30,047 nt of DNA from an uncultured Clostridia bacterium (GCA_946626015.1 CAMOTT010000005.1:1-30047); one strand, 5' to 3'. Counted from the stretch's first letter, positions 22,107 through 30,047 are shown. Numbers and translations: made by a program. Notes: generated by a model from the letters alone, not told the origin.

Positions 22107-24263
22107 TTATCTTATCTCATTCTGTACTATTGGATAATCTCCAACGATGTGACCGTTGAGTATGGAGAGATCCAAAAGTGAAAGTCTGCCTTCTCCGGTA
22201 AAGTCGGCGGCCATATAATAGGGGGAGTTGCGGTCTCCCAGATTGTCGCCATACCTGAAATATTGCAGGAATTCGGCGTAATCTGACAAGTTTATTATGC
22301 CGTTGCCGTCAAGGTCGCCGAAAATTATAACATTGTAGGATGAACTCAGGCTGCCTTTTCTGTTGTAAATATCCACCACTGAGCCGGTGCCGACAAATCT
22401 TGAGGATGTGGATATCTCAATGGTGCCGTTTGTGACGTTGAGCAACTCTGTAAGGGCGGTAGAGGAGGTCCTTTCGTCGATGCAGTAGATTATGTGCTTC
22501 TCGGTGTCGATGGTGACGTCCGAACCCTCAGCCGCAGCTAATGAGGGAGGCAGATAGGCGAGCATCCGAATGGCGGAGTTTATGTTTTCCGCCATGATAT
22601 CGACTTCGTTCTGCTCTGCGATGGTCTTTGTGCGGTCAACAGCCGCTATTGCGTTCTCAAGCCTCTGCACGCTGACAGGGGTGTATATGGTCAGATCAAG
22701 AGCGTTGGCCGCCGCGATGGCCTCGTCAACAGCTGTGTAGTTTGCGGGCAGAGTCTCAATGGCTGCCTCAACGGAACGTTTGGCATTTACCATACGGTAG
22801 ACGTAATCTTGAGGGTGCAGGCTGCTGGTGTTGTCTGCCACTATTGAGGGGGTGTTCTCCTCGGCGAGGACGATATCCCGTACCTGAGCTCCCGTAAGAT
22901 CAGGGTTGACAGACCAGGTAAGAGCAAGTATGCCCGCGGTGATGGGGGCTGCCATGGAGGTGCCGCTCCATGAGCCGTATTCATCGAATACGGTGTCGCT
23001 GGAGTAGTTTGCCGAGTATACGGATCTGCCGGGGGCGCAGATATCCACATTGTCTCCCACGCAGGAGGACATTGTGCTGGATACCGCCTGTTGATAACTC
23101 TTATAGCCCAAATTTTCGGCCGCGCCCACAATGACGATGCGGTCGTTTATCTTTTTTGCCATTTCAGCGGATTTGCCGGTGTTGTTATCGTTTATCGAGC
23201 AAAAATGGCCGTTATATTTGGTGTCGTAGCTTACATGGTTGTCGCTGAATCCGTTGCCGGCAGACTCGACCACTATAAAATCATACCCTTTATTCAGGAG
23301 CTGAGACATATAGGAGGCGGCGTTGGCCGCATTCCGGTTTACAGTGGACTCTGAGGGGATGGAATATGAATAGACGGTATTTCCAAGAGAAAAATTTACC
23401 ACCTTTGCTCCTGCGGAAACAGTGGAGGTCAGACCCCAGTAGATCATTGAATAGGATTCAAAGTTCTGATCGCTATCCGGAAACACGTCAACGGTGTGTA
23501 TGGTCTTGTCCCATAAAATGCCTGTGAGACCCTTTTGGTTGTTGGCCGTGGCTCCGATAATGGCAGTGACCGCGGACCCGTGAGCTGTGGGACGGTTGTT
23601 TTCCGCATATTCCTCAACGAGCTTTACGTCGTCGGCGGAAATATCCTCGTGGTCAAAGAAGATACCGTTGTCCACAACTCCCACGTCAATGTGATTAAAA
23701 TAATCGTTATAATCCCATGCGCTGAAACATTCCGTGGCCTCAGCCCACCAGTTTCTGCCCTGGGGGTTGCTTTCGTCAAGGGAGGCGCTGCCCCATGGGT
23801 CGTCCGGCACCGCGCATTCTTTTATCTGATTTGCCTCGTCAACCATCGCTTCAAGGACTTCATCGTATTTTTCAAGTTTTTCGCAAACCGCTTCCAGTTC
23901 GTCAAAGGAGGACTCGGCTACCCGGAGCTGCCACTGATCCACAACGTTGTTGTAGCCGACGCATTTTCCGCCTACAGAGGCGGCTATCTCCGCCTTCTTT
24001 GAGTCTGAAACGCCCTCGTCGAAAAACACCACGACTACGTTGTTGACGTAGTAGAAGTTTTCGCCGTCAACAAAGTCCACATTTTTATTGTCCAACTCAT
24101 AGATGAAAGCCTCCTCGCCGCTGTTGACGCTTGCCCTGACCTGAGAGGTCCTGATATTATCCGGCGTGGGATTGTTGAAGATGACCGGGAGCGGCGCGGA
24201 GAGAACGGACAAAATAAGCGCGATGTAAGCAAAGATCCGACTGAAAAAGCTCATGAATTTCAC
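22107..24263 (-). CDS. Secreted subtilisin-like S8 peptidase with C-terminal dockerin
   Basis: This is a 718-residue secreted serine protease. A signal peptide (about 1-23, SRIFAYIALILSVLSA) is followed by an inhibitor-I9-like propeptide (about 70-145). The S8 catalytic domain has Asp198 (VVDNGI), His228 (AHGS), the oxyanion residue Asn337 (SAGNG) and Ser436 (GTSMAAP), so the triad is complete. A FIVAR-like helical module covers about 508-572. A pre-dockerin module (about 583-648) and a dockerin follow, with two intact loops (D650-D661 and D687-D698). A GGG-containing ribosome binding site lies 8 nt before the ATG. The gene is 27 nt after the hydrogenase gene and 35 nt before the transporter, all on one strand. 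It probably docks into a cell-surface or released complex, but no cohesin is in this window. Confidence 0.93.
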   Translation of the reverse strand: MKFMSFFSRIFAYIALILSVLSAPLPVIFNNPTPDNIRTSQVRASVNSGEEAFIYELDNKNVDFVDGENFYYVNNVVVVFFDEGVSDSKKAEIAASVGGKCVGYNNVVDQWQLRVAESSFDELEAVCEKLEKYDEVLEAMVDEANQIKECAVPDDPWGSASLDESNPQGRNWWAEATECFSAWDYNDYFNHIDVGVVDNGIFFDHEDISADDVKLVEEYAENNRPTAHGSAVTAIIGATANNQKGLTGILWDKTIHTVDVFPDSDQNFESYSMIYWGLTSTVSAGAKVVNFSLGNTVYSYSIPSESTVNRNAANAASYMSQLLNKGYDFIVVESAGNGFSDNHVSYDTKYNGHFCSINDNNTGKSAEMAKKINDRIVIVGAAENLGYKSYQQAVSSTMSSCVGDNVDICAPGRSVYSANYSSDTVFDEYGSWSGTSMAAPITAGILALTWSVNPDLTGAQVRDIVLAEENTPSIVADNTSSLHPQDYVYRMVNAKRSVEAAIETLPANYTAVDEAIAAANALDLTIYTPVSVQRLENAIAAVDRTKTIAEQNEVDIMAENINSAIRMLAYLPPSLAAAEGSDVTIDTEKHIIYCIDERTSSTALTELLNVTNGTIEISTSSRFVGTGSVVDIYNRKGSLSSSYNVIIFGDLDGNGIINLSDYAEFLQYFRYGDNLGDRNSPYYMAADFTGEGRLSLLDLSILNGHIVGDYPIVQNEIR

Positions 24264-24290
24264 CCTTTCTGAATTTTATACTGAAAATTA

Positions 24291-25592
24291 TCATTTTTCC
24301 GGTTTGCGGAACGGGGCGGGGAAAATATCTTTGAACAGAGGAGCGTCAAGCTGATCTCTGAGGCGGAAAATACAGTCGGTCTCCTTGGCGAAGCCCCTTA
24401 CTATGTCCTCCGCAAGGGCGGCGCAGGAGGGAGCGCCGCAGGTGCCGCAATCAAGGCCGGGCAGCTTTGCGCGGATCTCTTCCATACGGTTCATCATACT
24501 CATGGCCTCTGAAATATCGTCGGACAGACGCATTATGTCGTAGCCGGTAAGAGGACGCTGCCAGTACATATCGTCCACGTTTTCGCCCTCCCCTATATGG
24601 CTGCCCGATACGGGCATACCTCTGCGGAGCTGCTGGAGCCTCGCCTTTGCGACAAAGGGGTTTTCCGCTGTGAGGGAACCGCCCACACAGCCGCCGGTAC
24701 AGGCGTTGAGTTCAACAAAGTCGATGTTGTTGAGTTTTTCGTTGTCGATCTCCTCAAGGACTTTTATAACGTTCTCAATGCCGTCCGCCGCAAGGTAGCT
24801 GTCCCTGAGCAGAGCCGCGGATTCGCCGCCGCTGGTGGCCCAGCTGATGCCTATGAGCCCGGCGGATTTAAGGCTTTCCGGAGATTCATTCTTGAGCGCC
24901 TTGATGTTTTTTAACAGAGCAGGATATATATCCTTTATGGCTATGGCGCCGCTTATATATGATTTTTCAAGGCAGATGGGCTGCTTTATGGCTGTTATTT
25001 TTGCGGGGCAGGGGGTTATGAAAAACACGCCGATATCCTCGTCCGCAAGCCCGGTCACTTTCCTCGCCCTTTCACGGGCAAGGCGTCCTGTTTCCTCCAT
25101 GGGGGAGTTGAGGGGTATGACGTGGGGTATGAGCTGGGGAAAAGCAACGCGGATAAGCCTGCACACCGCCGGGCAGGCCGAGGAAATAACGGGGCGCACA
25201 GCCTTGTCCGACGCCATGAATTCACGGGTGAGCTCGGACACCCTTTCGGCGCCGCCCGCAACCTCGAACACATCGTCAAAGCCGCAGCGCTTGAGGGCGG
25301 TGAGGATGTAGTCGGTGTCCTCAATGTTGCTGAACTGGCCGTAAAGGGTGGGGGCAGGCACAGCAACGTTGTATTTGAACTCCGACAGCCGTGAAAGGTC
25401 ATCGCGCTCCGAGTATTTGGCGTGATGCTGGCAGACGCGGATACATTCGCCGCAGTCGGTGCAGCGTCCGGATAAAATATGCGCCTTGCCGTTACGCACG
25501 CGGATAGCTCCGGTGGGGCAGCGTTTTATACAAGTGGTACAGCCTGTGCATTTTTCTTCGTCAAGGCGTACCGAGTGAAAGAAAGAAGACAT
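24291..25592 (-). CDS. HydS-like sensory-type [FeFe] hydrogenase
   Basis: This 433-residue iron-sulfur protein is probably a redox or H2 sensor. Two [4Fe-4S] ferredoxin sites come first (Cys15/18/21/25 and Cys44/47/50/54). In the H-cluster domain, L1 reads SSAC (Cys140), L2 TPCPAK (Cys195) and L3 ACTGGC (Cys298, Cys302), so all four cluster-binding cysteines remain. The usual proton-relay cysteine before Cys140 is Ala139, as reported for sensory HydS. A C-terminal [4Fe-4S] motif follows (Cys382, 385, 390, 407). No PAS domain is seen between them. It follows a DRTGG and an RsbW-like gene. The annotated ATG has no ribosome binding site close by; AAGGAG sits 7 nt before an in-frame ATT at 25613. 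Confidence 0.88.
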   Translation of the reverse strand: MSSFFHSVRLDEEKCTGCTTCIKRCPTGAIRVRNGKAHILSGRCTDCGECIRVCQHHAKYSERDDLSRLSEFKYNVAVPAPTLYGQFSNIEDTDYILTALKRCGFDDVFEVAGGAERVSELTREFMASDKAVRPVISSACPAVCRLIRVAFPQLIPHVIPLNSPMEETGRLARERARKVTGLADEDIGVFFITPCPAKITAIKQPICLEKSYISGAIAIKDIYPALLKNIKALKNESPESLKSAGLIGISWATSGGESAALLRDSYLAADGIENVIKVLEEIDNEKLNNIDFVELNACTGGCVGGSLTAENPFVAKARLQQLRRGMPVSGSHIGEGENVDDMYWQRPLTGYDIMRLSDDISEAMSMMNRMEEIRAKLPGLDCGTCGAPSCAALAEDIVRGFAKETDCIFRLRDQLDAPLFKDIFPAPFRKPEK

Positions 25593-25626
25593 ATGTTGAT
25601 CGGAGCGAAAAATTCGCTTACTCCTT
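25590..25626 (-). promoter_or_regulatory. Unusual translation start region of the HydS-like gene
   Basis: On the minus strand AAGGAG (25626-25621) is followed, 7 nt on, by an in-frame ATT (25613-25611). Between AAGGAG and the ATG at 25592 lies a small inverted repeat, AGCGAA-TTT-TTCGCT (25618-25604). Either translation starts at ATT, seven codons earlier, or the hairpin shortens the distance to the ATG. Confidence 0.5.
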
Positions 25627-25637
25627 AAAAATTTTTG

Positions 25638-26060
25638 TTATTGTTTGGGCAGGAATTTGAGCTTTATGGTAGTGCCCTCGCCCACAACGGAATCTATCTC
25701 CATCCCGTCGGAATATTTCTTGATGTTGGGCAGACCCATTCCGGCGCCAAAGCCAAGGGCGCGGACGTTGTCCGGGGCGGTGGAATAGCCCTCCTTCATT
25801 GCCATGCCGATATCGGGAATGCCGGGGCCTTTGTCCGCGAGAACAACTGTTATGCCGTCCTCGGAAAGGTCAGCGGTGATCTCGCCGCCGTTGGCGTGGA
25901 TGACCATATTGATCTCTCCCTCATAGACAGCGATGGCTACATTGCGCACGGTTTCAGGGGGGAAACCGAGTTTTTTCAGGGTCTTTTTTATATCGCCGGA
26001 GGCTTCACCCGCCCGGGTGAAATCCTCACCGTCAACTTCGTACTTGAGTTTTATTCCCAT
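25638..26060 (-). CDS. RsbW/SpoIIAB-like ATP-binding protein (anti-sigma/serine kinase fold)
   Basis: This 140-residue GHKL-type ATPase has the N box with Glu47 and Asn51 (YEGEINMVIHA), the G1 box DKGPGIPD (76-83) and the G2 box GFGAGMGLPNIKK (103-115). That is the layout of anti-sigma factor/serine-kinase HATPase_c_2 domains, with no histidine-kinase dimerisation domain. It likely phosphorylates or binds a partner protein, acting as a switch. Its ATG shares a base with the stop of the DRTGG gene (TGATG), and the HydS-like gene follows after 45 nt. This triad recurs in clostridial hydrogenase clusters, which supports a role in relaying redox or H2 status. Confidence 0.88.
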   Translation of the reverse strand: MGIKLKYEVDGEDFTRAGEASGDIKKTLKKLGFPPETVRNVAIAVYEGEINMVIHANGGEITADLSEDGITVVLADKGPGIPDIGMAMKEGYSTAPDNVRALGFGAGMGLPNIKKYSDGMEIDSVVGEGTTIKLKFLPKQ

Positions 26061-26407
26061 CAGGCGAGTTTTCCTCCCCTCAATCCGCCGGAGTACAGAG
26101 CTCCGCAGGCGGAAAACATTGATTTGTCTGTGCGCAGAACGACGATATCCTTTGCCATGGCAAGGGAGAGGATGTCCTCATCGGGCTTTTTGCCGCGGAC
26201 AAAAATAACGCATTTGATATCCATCATCTCCGCGGTGCGCACAACCTGGGGATTGACAAGGCCTGTCAGCAGGCAGGCCTGCTCTTTTACAAAGGCCAGC
26301 ACGTCGCTCATCATATCGCTGCCGCAGGCGGTAAAGATGTCAACGGCTTCGGTGTCGCCGCAGAGGACTTCGGCTTCAAGTAATTTTACAGCTTCGGTAA
26401 CTTTCAT
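26060..26407 (-). CDS. DRTGG domain protein
   Basis: This small 115-residue protein consists of a single DRTGG-type domain. The domain is otherwise found linked to CBS domains or phosphotransacetylase and may bind a small ligand. Visible segments are SDMMSDVLAFVKEQACLLTG and ECVIFVRGKKP-like central strands (IKCVIFVRGKKPD), then VVLRTDKSMF. I set the start at ATG 26407, with AAAGGA 11 nt upstream; an ATG at 26449 has no ribosome binding site. It heads the three-gene hydrogenase sensor operon and overlaps the ATPase gene by one base. The ligand is unknown. Confidence 0.82.
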   Translation of the reverse strand: MKVTEAVKLLEAEVLCGDTEAVDIFTACGSDMMSDVLAFVKEQACLLTGLVNPQVVRTAEMMDIKCVIFVRGKKPDEDILSLAMAKDIVVLRTDKSMFSACGALYSGGLRGGKLA

Positions 26408-26466
26408 GGTCAAGACTATCCTTTCAGTTAAAAACGTAAATTCCCTCATTATATTTATATATATTA

Positions 26467-26495
26467 AATATACACGAACCGGGCAAAAATAGCAA
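26467..26495 (-). promoter_or_regulatory. Promoter of the DRTGG-ATPase-HydS operon
   Basis: On the minus strand TTGCTA (26495-26490), 17 nt, and TATATT (26472-26467) lie about 60 nt before the DRTGG ATG. The surrounding sequence is AT-rich and offers other weak -10 boxes. Confidence 0.55.
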
Positions 26496-26570
26496 TATGT
26501 TTTTTCAGGAAAACAGGCTGTTTTTGCAGAGATATTGTCATAAAACAGGTATTAAAGCAGGAAAAATCGG

Positions 26571-26599
26571 TTGCAATGCCCCGGCAAAAATGATATTAT
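26571..26599 (+). promoter_or_regulatory. Promoter of the MBOAT-DHHW operon
   Basis: TTGCAA (26571-26576), a 17-nt spacer and TATTAT (26594-26599) lie about 42 nt before the GTG start. The ribosome binding site AAGGAGG (26628-26634) is 7 nt before it. This promoter is divergent from the hydrogenase sensor operon. Confidence 0.65.
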
Positions 26600-26641
26600 A
26601 CAAGAGCTTTTATTTCTGGTTATAAAAAAGGAGGCGGCGCA

Positions 26642-28063
26642 GTGGTATTTTCGAGCCTTATGTTCCTGTTCTGTTTTTTGCCGGCGGTCATTCTGCTCTA
26701 CTTCGCCGTGCCCTGTAAATTTAAAAATATGGTTCTGTTCATTTCAAGCCTGATCTTTTACGCCTGGGGTGAGCCGGTATATGTTGTGCTCATGCTGTTT
26801 TCCACTGCGGTGGATTACACCCACGGCAGGCTGGTGGACAAATACAAACGATCCGGGGAGGACAAAAAAGCCCGGGGAGCGGTGATATCCTCGGTGATCA
26901 TAAACCTTGCCCTCCTGTGCTTTTTCAAGTACGCGGATTTTGCCGTCAGCACGGTGAACGGCATCTTCGGCGCTTCCATACCCGCCCTTGATCTGCCCCT
27001 GCCCATAGGAATTTCCTTCTACACGTTCCAGACCATGTCCTACACCATAGACGTTTACAGGGGGCAGGCAAAGGTACAAAAGAACATTGTGTCCTTCGGC
27101 GCTTACGTCTCGCTTTTTCCACAGCTGATCGCGGGTCCCATAGTGCGGTATCAGACCGTGGCGGAGGCTCTGAACAGCAGAAAAACCACGGCGGACAAAT
27201 TTTCCGAAGGGGTCGTGAGGTTTGTTACGGGCCTGGGTAAAAAGGTGCTTATAGCGAACAATATCGGGCTTGTCTGGGACAGTGTTTCGGCCTCTGATTT
27301 TTCGAGCCTTACGGTGCTTGAAGCGTGGCTGGGCATCCTTGCCTTCACTTTCCAGCTCTATTTCGATTTTTCCGGTTATTCCGACATGGCGATAGGCCTT
27401 GGCAAGATCTTCGGCTTTGAGTTCCCGGAGAATTTCCGTCACCCCTATATGTCGCGCAGCGTTACCGAATTCTGGAGACGGTGGCACATCTCTCTGGGCG
27501 TATGGTTCCGGGAGTATTTGTACATCCCCCTCGGGGGCAACAGATGCTCAAAGGCAAAGTGGCTGCGCAACATTGCCATAGTGTGGCTCCTTACGGGACT
27601 TTGGCACGGCGCCGGCTGGAACTTCATTATCTGGGGCGCATGGTTCGGCCTGCTGCTGATGATAGAAAAACTGTTCCTGCTCAAATATCTTCAAAAGCTC
27701 CCGGCGGCAGTGGGCAGGGCATACACCTTTTTGCTGGTCGTGTTTTCGTGGGTGCTGTTCTCCATTGATAAAATGCCGGATGCGTTCAAATTCTTCGGCG
27801 CGATGTTCGGGTCAAACCATTGCGGCTTTGCCAACAGTGACGCCGTCTATATGCTCCTTACAAACGCCGTTCTGTTTGCCGTGGCTGTTCTGGGCGCCAC
27901 GGAGCTGCCCCTTAACATTTCAAAGAAGCTGCTGGGCAAGCTCTCGGCAAAGCCTGTTGTCTCGGAAACAGTCAAGGCGCTGTTCATCGCCGTTGTAACG
28001 CTGCTTTCAGTGGCGTATCTGGTGGACTCGTCTTTTAACCCGTTCCTGTATTTCAGATTTTAA
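26642..28063 (+). CDS. MBOAT family O-acyltransferase (AlgI/DltB-like)
   Basis: This 473-residue polytopic membrane protein transfers acyl groups, usually acetyl, to an extracellular or cell-wall glycan. It shows the MBOAT signature: EFWRRWHISLGVWFREYLY with His282, the catalytic LTGLWHGAGWNFIIWG with His322, and the AlgI-type PIGISFYTFQTMSYTIDVY. The N-terminus MVFSSLMFLFCFLPAVILLY is typical of AlgI-type proteins. The GTG start is fixed by AAGGAGG 7 nt upstream. The DHHW gene follows after 18 nt, forming the usual two-gene acylation unit. The glycan acceptor is not encoded in view. Confidence 0.94.
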   Translation: MVFSSLMFLFCFLPAVILLYFAVPCKFKNMVLFISSLIFYAWGEPVYVVLMLFSTAVDYTHGRLVDKYKRSGEDKKARGAVISSVIINLALLCFFKYADFAVSTVNGIFGASIPALDLPLPIGISFYTFQTMSYTIDVYRGQAKVQKNIVSFGAYVSLFPQLIAGPIVRYQTVAEALNSRKTTADKFSEGVVRFVTGLGKKVLIANNIGLVWDSVSASDFSSLTVLEAWLGILAFTFQLYFDFSGYSDMAIGLGKIFGFEFPENFRHPYMSRSVTEFWRRWHISLGVWFREYLYIPLGGNRCSKAKWLRNIAIVWLLTGLWHGAGWNFIIWGAWFGLLLMIEKLFLLKYLQKLPAAVGRAYTFLLVVFSWVLFSIDKMPDAFKFFGAMFGSNHCGFANSDAVYMLLTNAVLFAVAVLGATELPLNISKKLLGKLSAKPVVSETVKALFIAVVTLLSVAYLVDSSFNPFLYFRF

Positions 28064-28081
28064 CAAGGAGGAGGCTTAAGC

Positions 28082-29230
28082 ATGAAAAAACGGTTTTCTT
28101 TTTCCCCTGCAATACTTTCTCCCCTTGTGTTTCTGCTGATAATTTTTTCGTTTAGTCTGTGCTCTTTTCTGACGGCTGACCGTGAATTTTCGGAGAGCGA
28201 GAACAGGTATCTTGAGCAGCTGCCGAAGTTTTCCCTCAAAGCCCTGTTCGCCTCGGAGTTTACCGAAAGCTTTGAAAAATACGTGGTGGATCAGTTCCCG
28301 GCCAGGGATCTGTTCGTGGGGGTCAAGGCGCAGAGTGAATTCATAATGGGCAAAAGGGATACAAATGGCATATTTTTCGGTAAGGACGGCTACCTCATAA
28401 ACAGGTACGACAAAACCACGGTGGATATGAACAAATTCCGCAGCAACCTGAAATATATCTCCATTTTTGCCGAAAACAGCAGGGCTGTACGGGGCGTGAA
28501 CTTTTATACCATGCTGGTGCCCTCGGCACAGGCGATACACACCGACAAGCTGCCGAAGTTTGCCCCCGGGCTTGATCAGACAGCCGAATTTGACTCAGTG
28601 CGCAGCTCCGCGGGGCAGGGCTATGTGGACGTTTCCGCTGTGTTCGCGGCAAACAGAGACAAGCTTTTATACTACAAAACAGACCACCATTGGACCACAT
28701 ACGGCGCCTTTCTCGCCTACCGGGAGTTCTGCAAGACCGCCGGGATAACAGCGCCGGAAAAAAGCGATTTTACCGTCAAAACCGTAAGCGAAGATTTTTA
28801 CGGTACGGCGTACTCAAAGGCAAGGCTCATATCCACAAAGCCGGATAAGATCGAAATATACGTGCCCAAAAAACCGCTCGCTGTCAGGACGGAGCCGGAC
28901 GGCAAGGAGAGCAGGGAAGGGCTTTACTTTGACGAGTATCTCAGCAAAAGGGATAAATACTCATATTTCCTCGGGGGCAACAATCCCCTTGTAACTGTCA
29001 CTTCAAACGCCGGCACGGGGAGAAAGCTGCTCATCATCCGCGACAGCTACGCCCACTGTTTCGCGCCCTTTGCGGCAAACGATTTTGACAAGGTATTTTT
29101 GATAGACCTGAGGTATTATAACGGCAGTGTATCAAAGTTTATCCGTGAAAACGCCGTTACAGACGTGCTGGTGCTCTACGGAATGGAGAGCCTGCAAAGC
29201 GAGACTTCAATAGTCAAGCTGATAAAATGA
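28082..29230 (+). CDS. DHHW family protein (AlgJ/AlgX-like partner of MBOAT acyltransferase)
   Basis: This 382-residue protein has an N-terminal signal anchor (about 10-30, PAILSPLVFLLIIFSFSLCS) and an extracellular SGNH-hydrolase-like domain. The family signature DHHW is at residues 201-204 (TDHHWTTYGAF), and LLIIRDSYAHCFAPF forms the later serine block. Related AlgJ/AlgX and DHHW proteins pass the acyl group from the membrane MBOAT to the glycan. It lies 18 nt after the MBOAT gene with a strong AAGGAGGAGG ribosome binding site. It is followed directly by a strong bidirectional terminator. Confidence 0.92.
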   Translation: MKKRFSFSPAILSPLVFLLIIFSFSLCSFLTADREFSESENRYLEQLPKFSLKALFASEFTESFEKYVVDQFPARDLFVGVKAQSEFIMGKRDTNGIFFGKDGYLINRYDKTTVDMNKFRSNLKYISIFAENSRAVRGVNFYTMLVPSAQAIHTDKLPKFAPGLDQTAEFDSVRSSAGQGYVDVSAVFAANRDKLLYYKTDHHWTTYGAFLAYREFCKTAGITAPEKSDFTVKTVSEDFYGTAYSKARLISTKPDKIEIYVPKKPLAVRTEPDGKESREGLYFDEYLSKRDKYSYFLGGNNPLVTVTSNAGTGRKLLIIRDSYAHCFAPFAANDFDKVFLIDLRYYNGSVSKFIRENAVTDVLVLYGMESLQSETSIVKLIK

Positions 29231-29237
29231 TCGCGCA

Positions 29238-29279
29238 AAAAAGGGCGCACCGTTTCTGAAAAATCGGTGCGCCCTTTTT
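29238..29279. terminator. Strong bidirectional terminator
   Basis: AAAAAGGGCGCACCG (29238-29252) and CGGTGCGCCCTTTTT (29265-29279) form a perfect 15-bp stem with a 12-nt loop, giving a T-tract on both strands. It separates the convergent DHHW and glycosyltransferase genes. Confidence 0.92.
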
Positions 29280-29289
29280 GTCTGTAAAT

Positions 29290-30047
29290 TCAGAATAAAT
29301 ATTTTTTGGCCGCGTTAAAGGCGAAGCAACAGAGATTAAAAGCTGCCGGAAGTTTTTTGATCTTTTCATCCCGGGTCTGGATCTCCCAGACCTGCTTTAC
29401 ACTTTTTAACTTGTTGCCTGCCAGTGAGTCCGGGTTGCCCACCCGGTAGTCCGCCAGAGCCTCATTGATGCCGTAAGCCTTTACACCGCCCCGGAGGAGC
29501 TTTAGCCATGTTGCGTAATCCTGACCGCCGCGCCGCAAGGGCATCCTGAAATCACCGAGGACAGTCCTGTCCACCAAAACGGTGGAGGTGGCTATCATTG
29601 TGTTCTTGAGAAGGAATTTGTAGTCTATTTCTTCCCGAACTTCTCTTTTGGACTTGACAATATTCCCTTCGCGGTCGATCATCTGAATGGCGGTAAAGGA
29701 AAAACAGCCGCTTTTTGACTTGAGCAGATCTATCTGCTTTTCCGTCTTTTCCGGGTGCCAGAGATCGTCCGCGTCAAGAAAGGCGGCGTACTGACCCCTT
29801 GCAAGCTCCAACGCCTTGTCCCTTGCCGCGCCCGCGCCCATGTTGGAGGGCTGGCGGAAAAAAACTATCTCCGGATGCTCGCGGGCGTACGCTTCGATCA
29901 CCTCCGCGCCGGCGTCCTTTGAGCAGTCGTCCACAAGGACGATCTCTATGTTTTTATAAGTCTGGTCAAAAACTGACTCAAGGGTCTTTCCTATCACTTC
30001 GCCGGAGTTGTAAACCGGAATAATGACGGAAACAAGCCCGGTTTCAA
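29290..30047 (-). CDS. Family 2 glycosyltransferase (N-terminus beyond window)
   Basis: A GT-A fold, GT2-type transferase that would move a sugar from a nucleotide donor to a glycan acceptor at the cytoplasmic membrane face. The reading frame continues to the right edge with no start. The first visible residues include the classic VSVIIPVYNSG strand, followed by VLVDDCSKDAG and the donor/metal motif AAFLDADDLWHPEK. Later GGQDYATWLKLLRGG is the ED/QxxRW-like acceptor region. A GTG at 29997 is only an internal codon. It converges on the acylation pair and may build the glycan that the pair modifies, though orientation alone does not prove it. Confidence 0.88.
   Translation of the reverse strand, partial: ETGLVSVIIPVYNSGEVIGKTLESVFDQTYKNIEIVLVDDCSKDAGAEVIEAYAREHPEIVFFRQPSNMGAGAARDKALELARGQYAAFLDADDLWHPEKTEKQIDLLKSKSGCFSFTAIQMIDREGNIVKSKREVREEIDYKFLLKNTMIATSTVLVDRTVLGDFRMPLRRGGQDYATWLKLLRGGVKAYGINEALADYRVGNPDSLAGNKLKSVKQVWEIQTRDEKIKKLPAAFNLCCFAFNAAKKYLF

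Noticed and set aside
8341..24263. A complete cellulosome locus
   Set aside because: Two dockerin proteins are present, but no cohesin, scaffoldin or dockerin-bearing glycoside hydrolase is in the window.
1..30047. Insertion sequences, prophage, tRNA or rRNA genes
   Set aside because: I saw no transposase, integrase, phage structural gene, terminal inverted repeats or tRNA cloverleaf on either strand.

Overview
The window reads as a chromosomal segment of an anaerobic Gram-positive Clostridia bacterium, most likely from a gut or rumen Oscillospirales/Ruminococcaceae-like lineage. This rests on strong AGGAGG-type ribosome binding sites, standard-code genes of moderate GC with AT-rich intergenic promoters, an InlB-repeat/FIVAR/dockerin surface protein, a second dockerin protein, a sensory-type [FeFe] hydrogenase with DRTGG and RsbW-like partners, a DUF1858 redox protein and a GH130 glycoside phosphorylase. 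The taxonomy is inferred from gene content; there is no rRNA or tRNA gene here. No gap between genes exceeds 300 bases.

Layout. 1-793 (minus, cut by the left edge) is an ECF-like sigma factor with a near-consensus promoter, divergent from glmS. 1072-7227 (plus) is a rightward run: glmS, a CofE-like amide ligase, an XRE/cupin regulator, an acyl-CoA synthetase and a DUF1015 protein, ending at a strong hairpin at 7255-7294. That hairpin also overlaps the start of a polysaccharide deacetylase gene (7293-8165). 8341-13659 encodes a 1772-residue secreted protein with FIVAR-like helical modules, nine InlB-type repeats, a pre-dockerin module and a dockerin. A bidirectional terminator then separates it from the leftward operon ileS - DUF1858 - trmK (17783 to 13756).

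17903-26407 is all leftward: DRTGG protein, RsbW-like ATPase and sensory-type hydrogenase; then a secreted subtilisin-like peptidase with its own dockerin; then a GPH-type sugar transporter, a large unassigned protein that may be an (alpha/alpha) toroid enzyme, and a GH130 phosphorylase. The last three genes overlap or nearly touch and look like an oligosaccharide uptake and phosphorolysis unit. 26642-29230 (plus) is an MBOAT/DHHW pair for acylating an exported glycan. It converges on a GT2 glycosyltransferase that runs off the right edge.

The strongest points for a second look are these: an IleRS whose HIGH signature reads G-I-H-H, the swap linked to mupirocin hyper-resistance; a HydS-like hydrogenase that keeps all four H-cluster cysteines but has alanine in place of the proton-relay cysteine, with an odd translation start; a promoter-hairpin-start-codon arrangement in front of the deacetylase; and a pre-dockerin module shared by the two secreted proteins.
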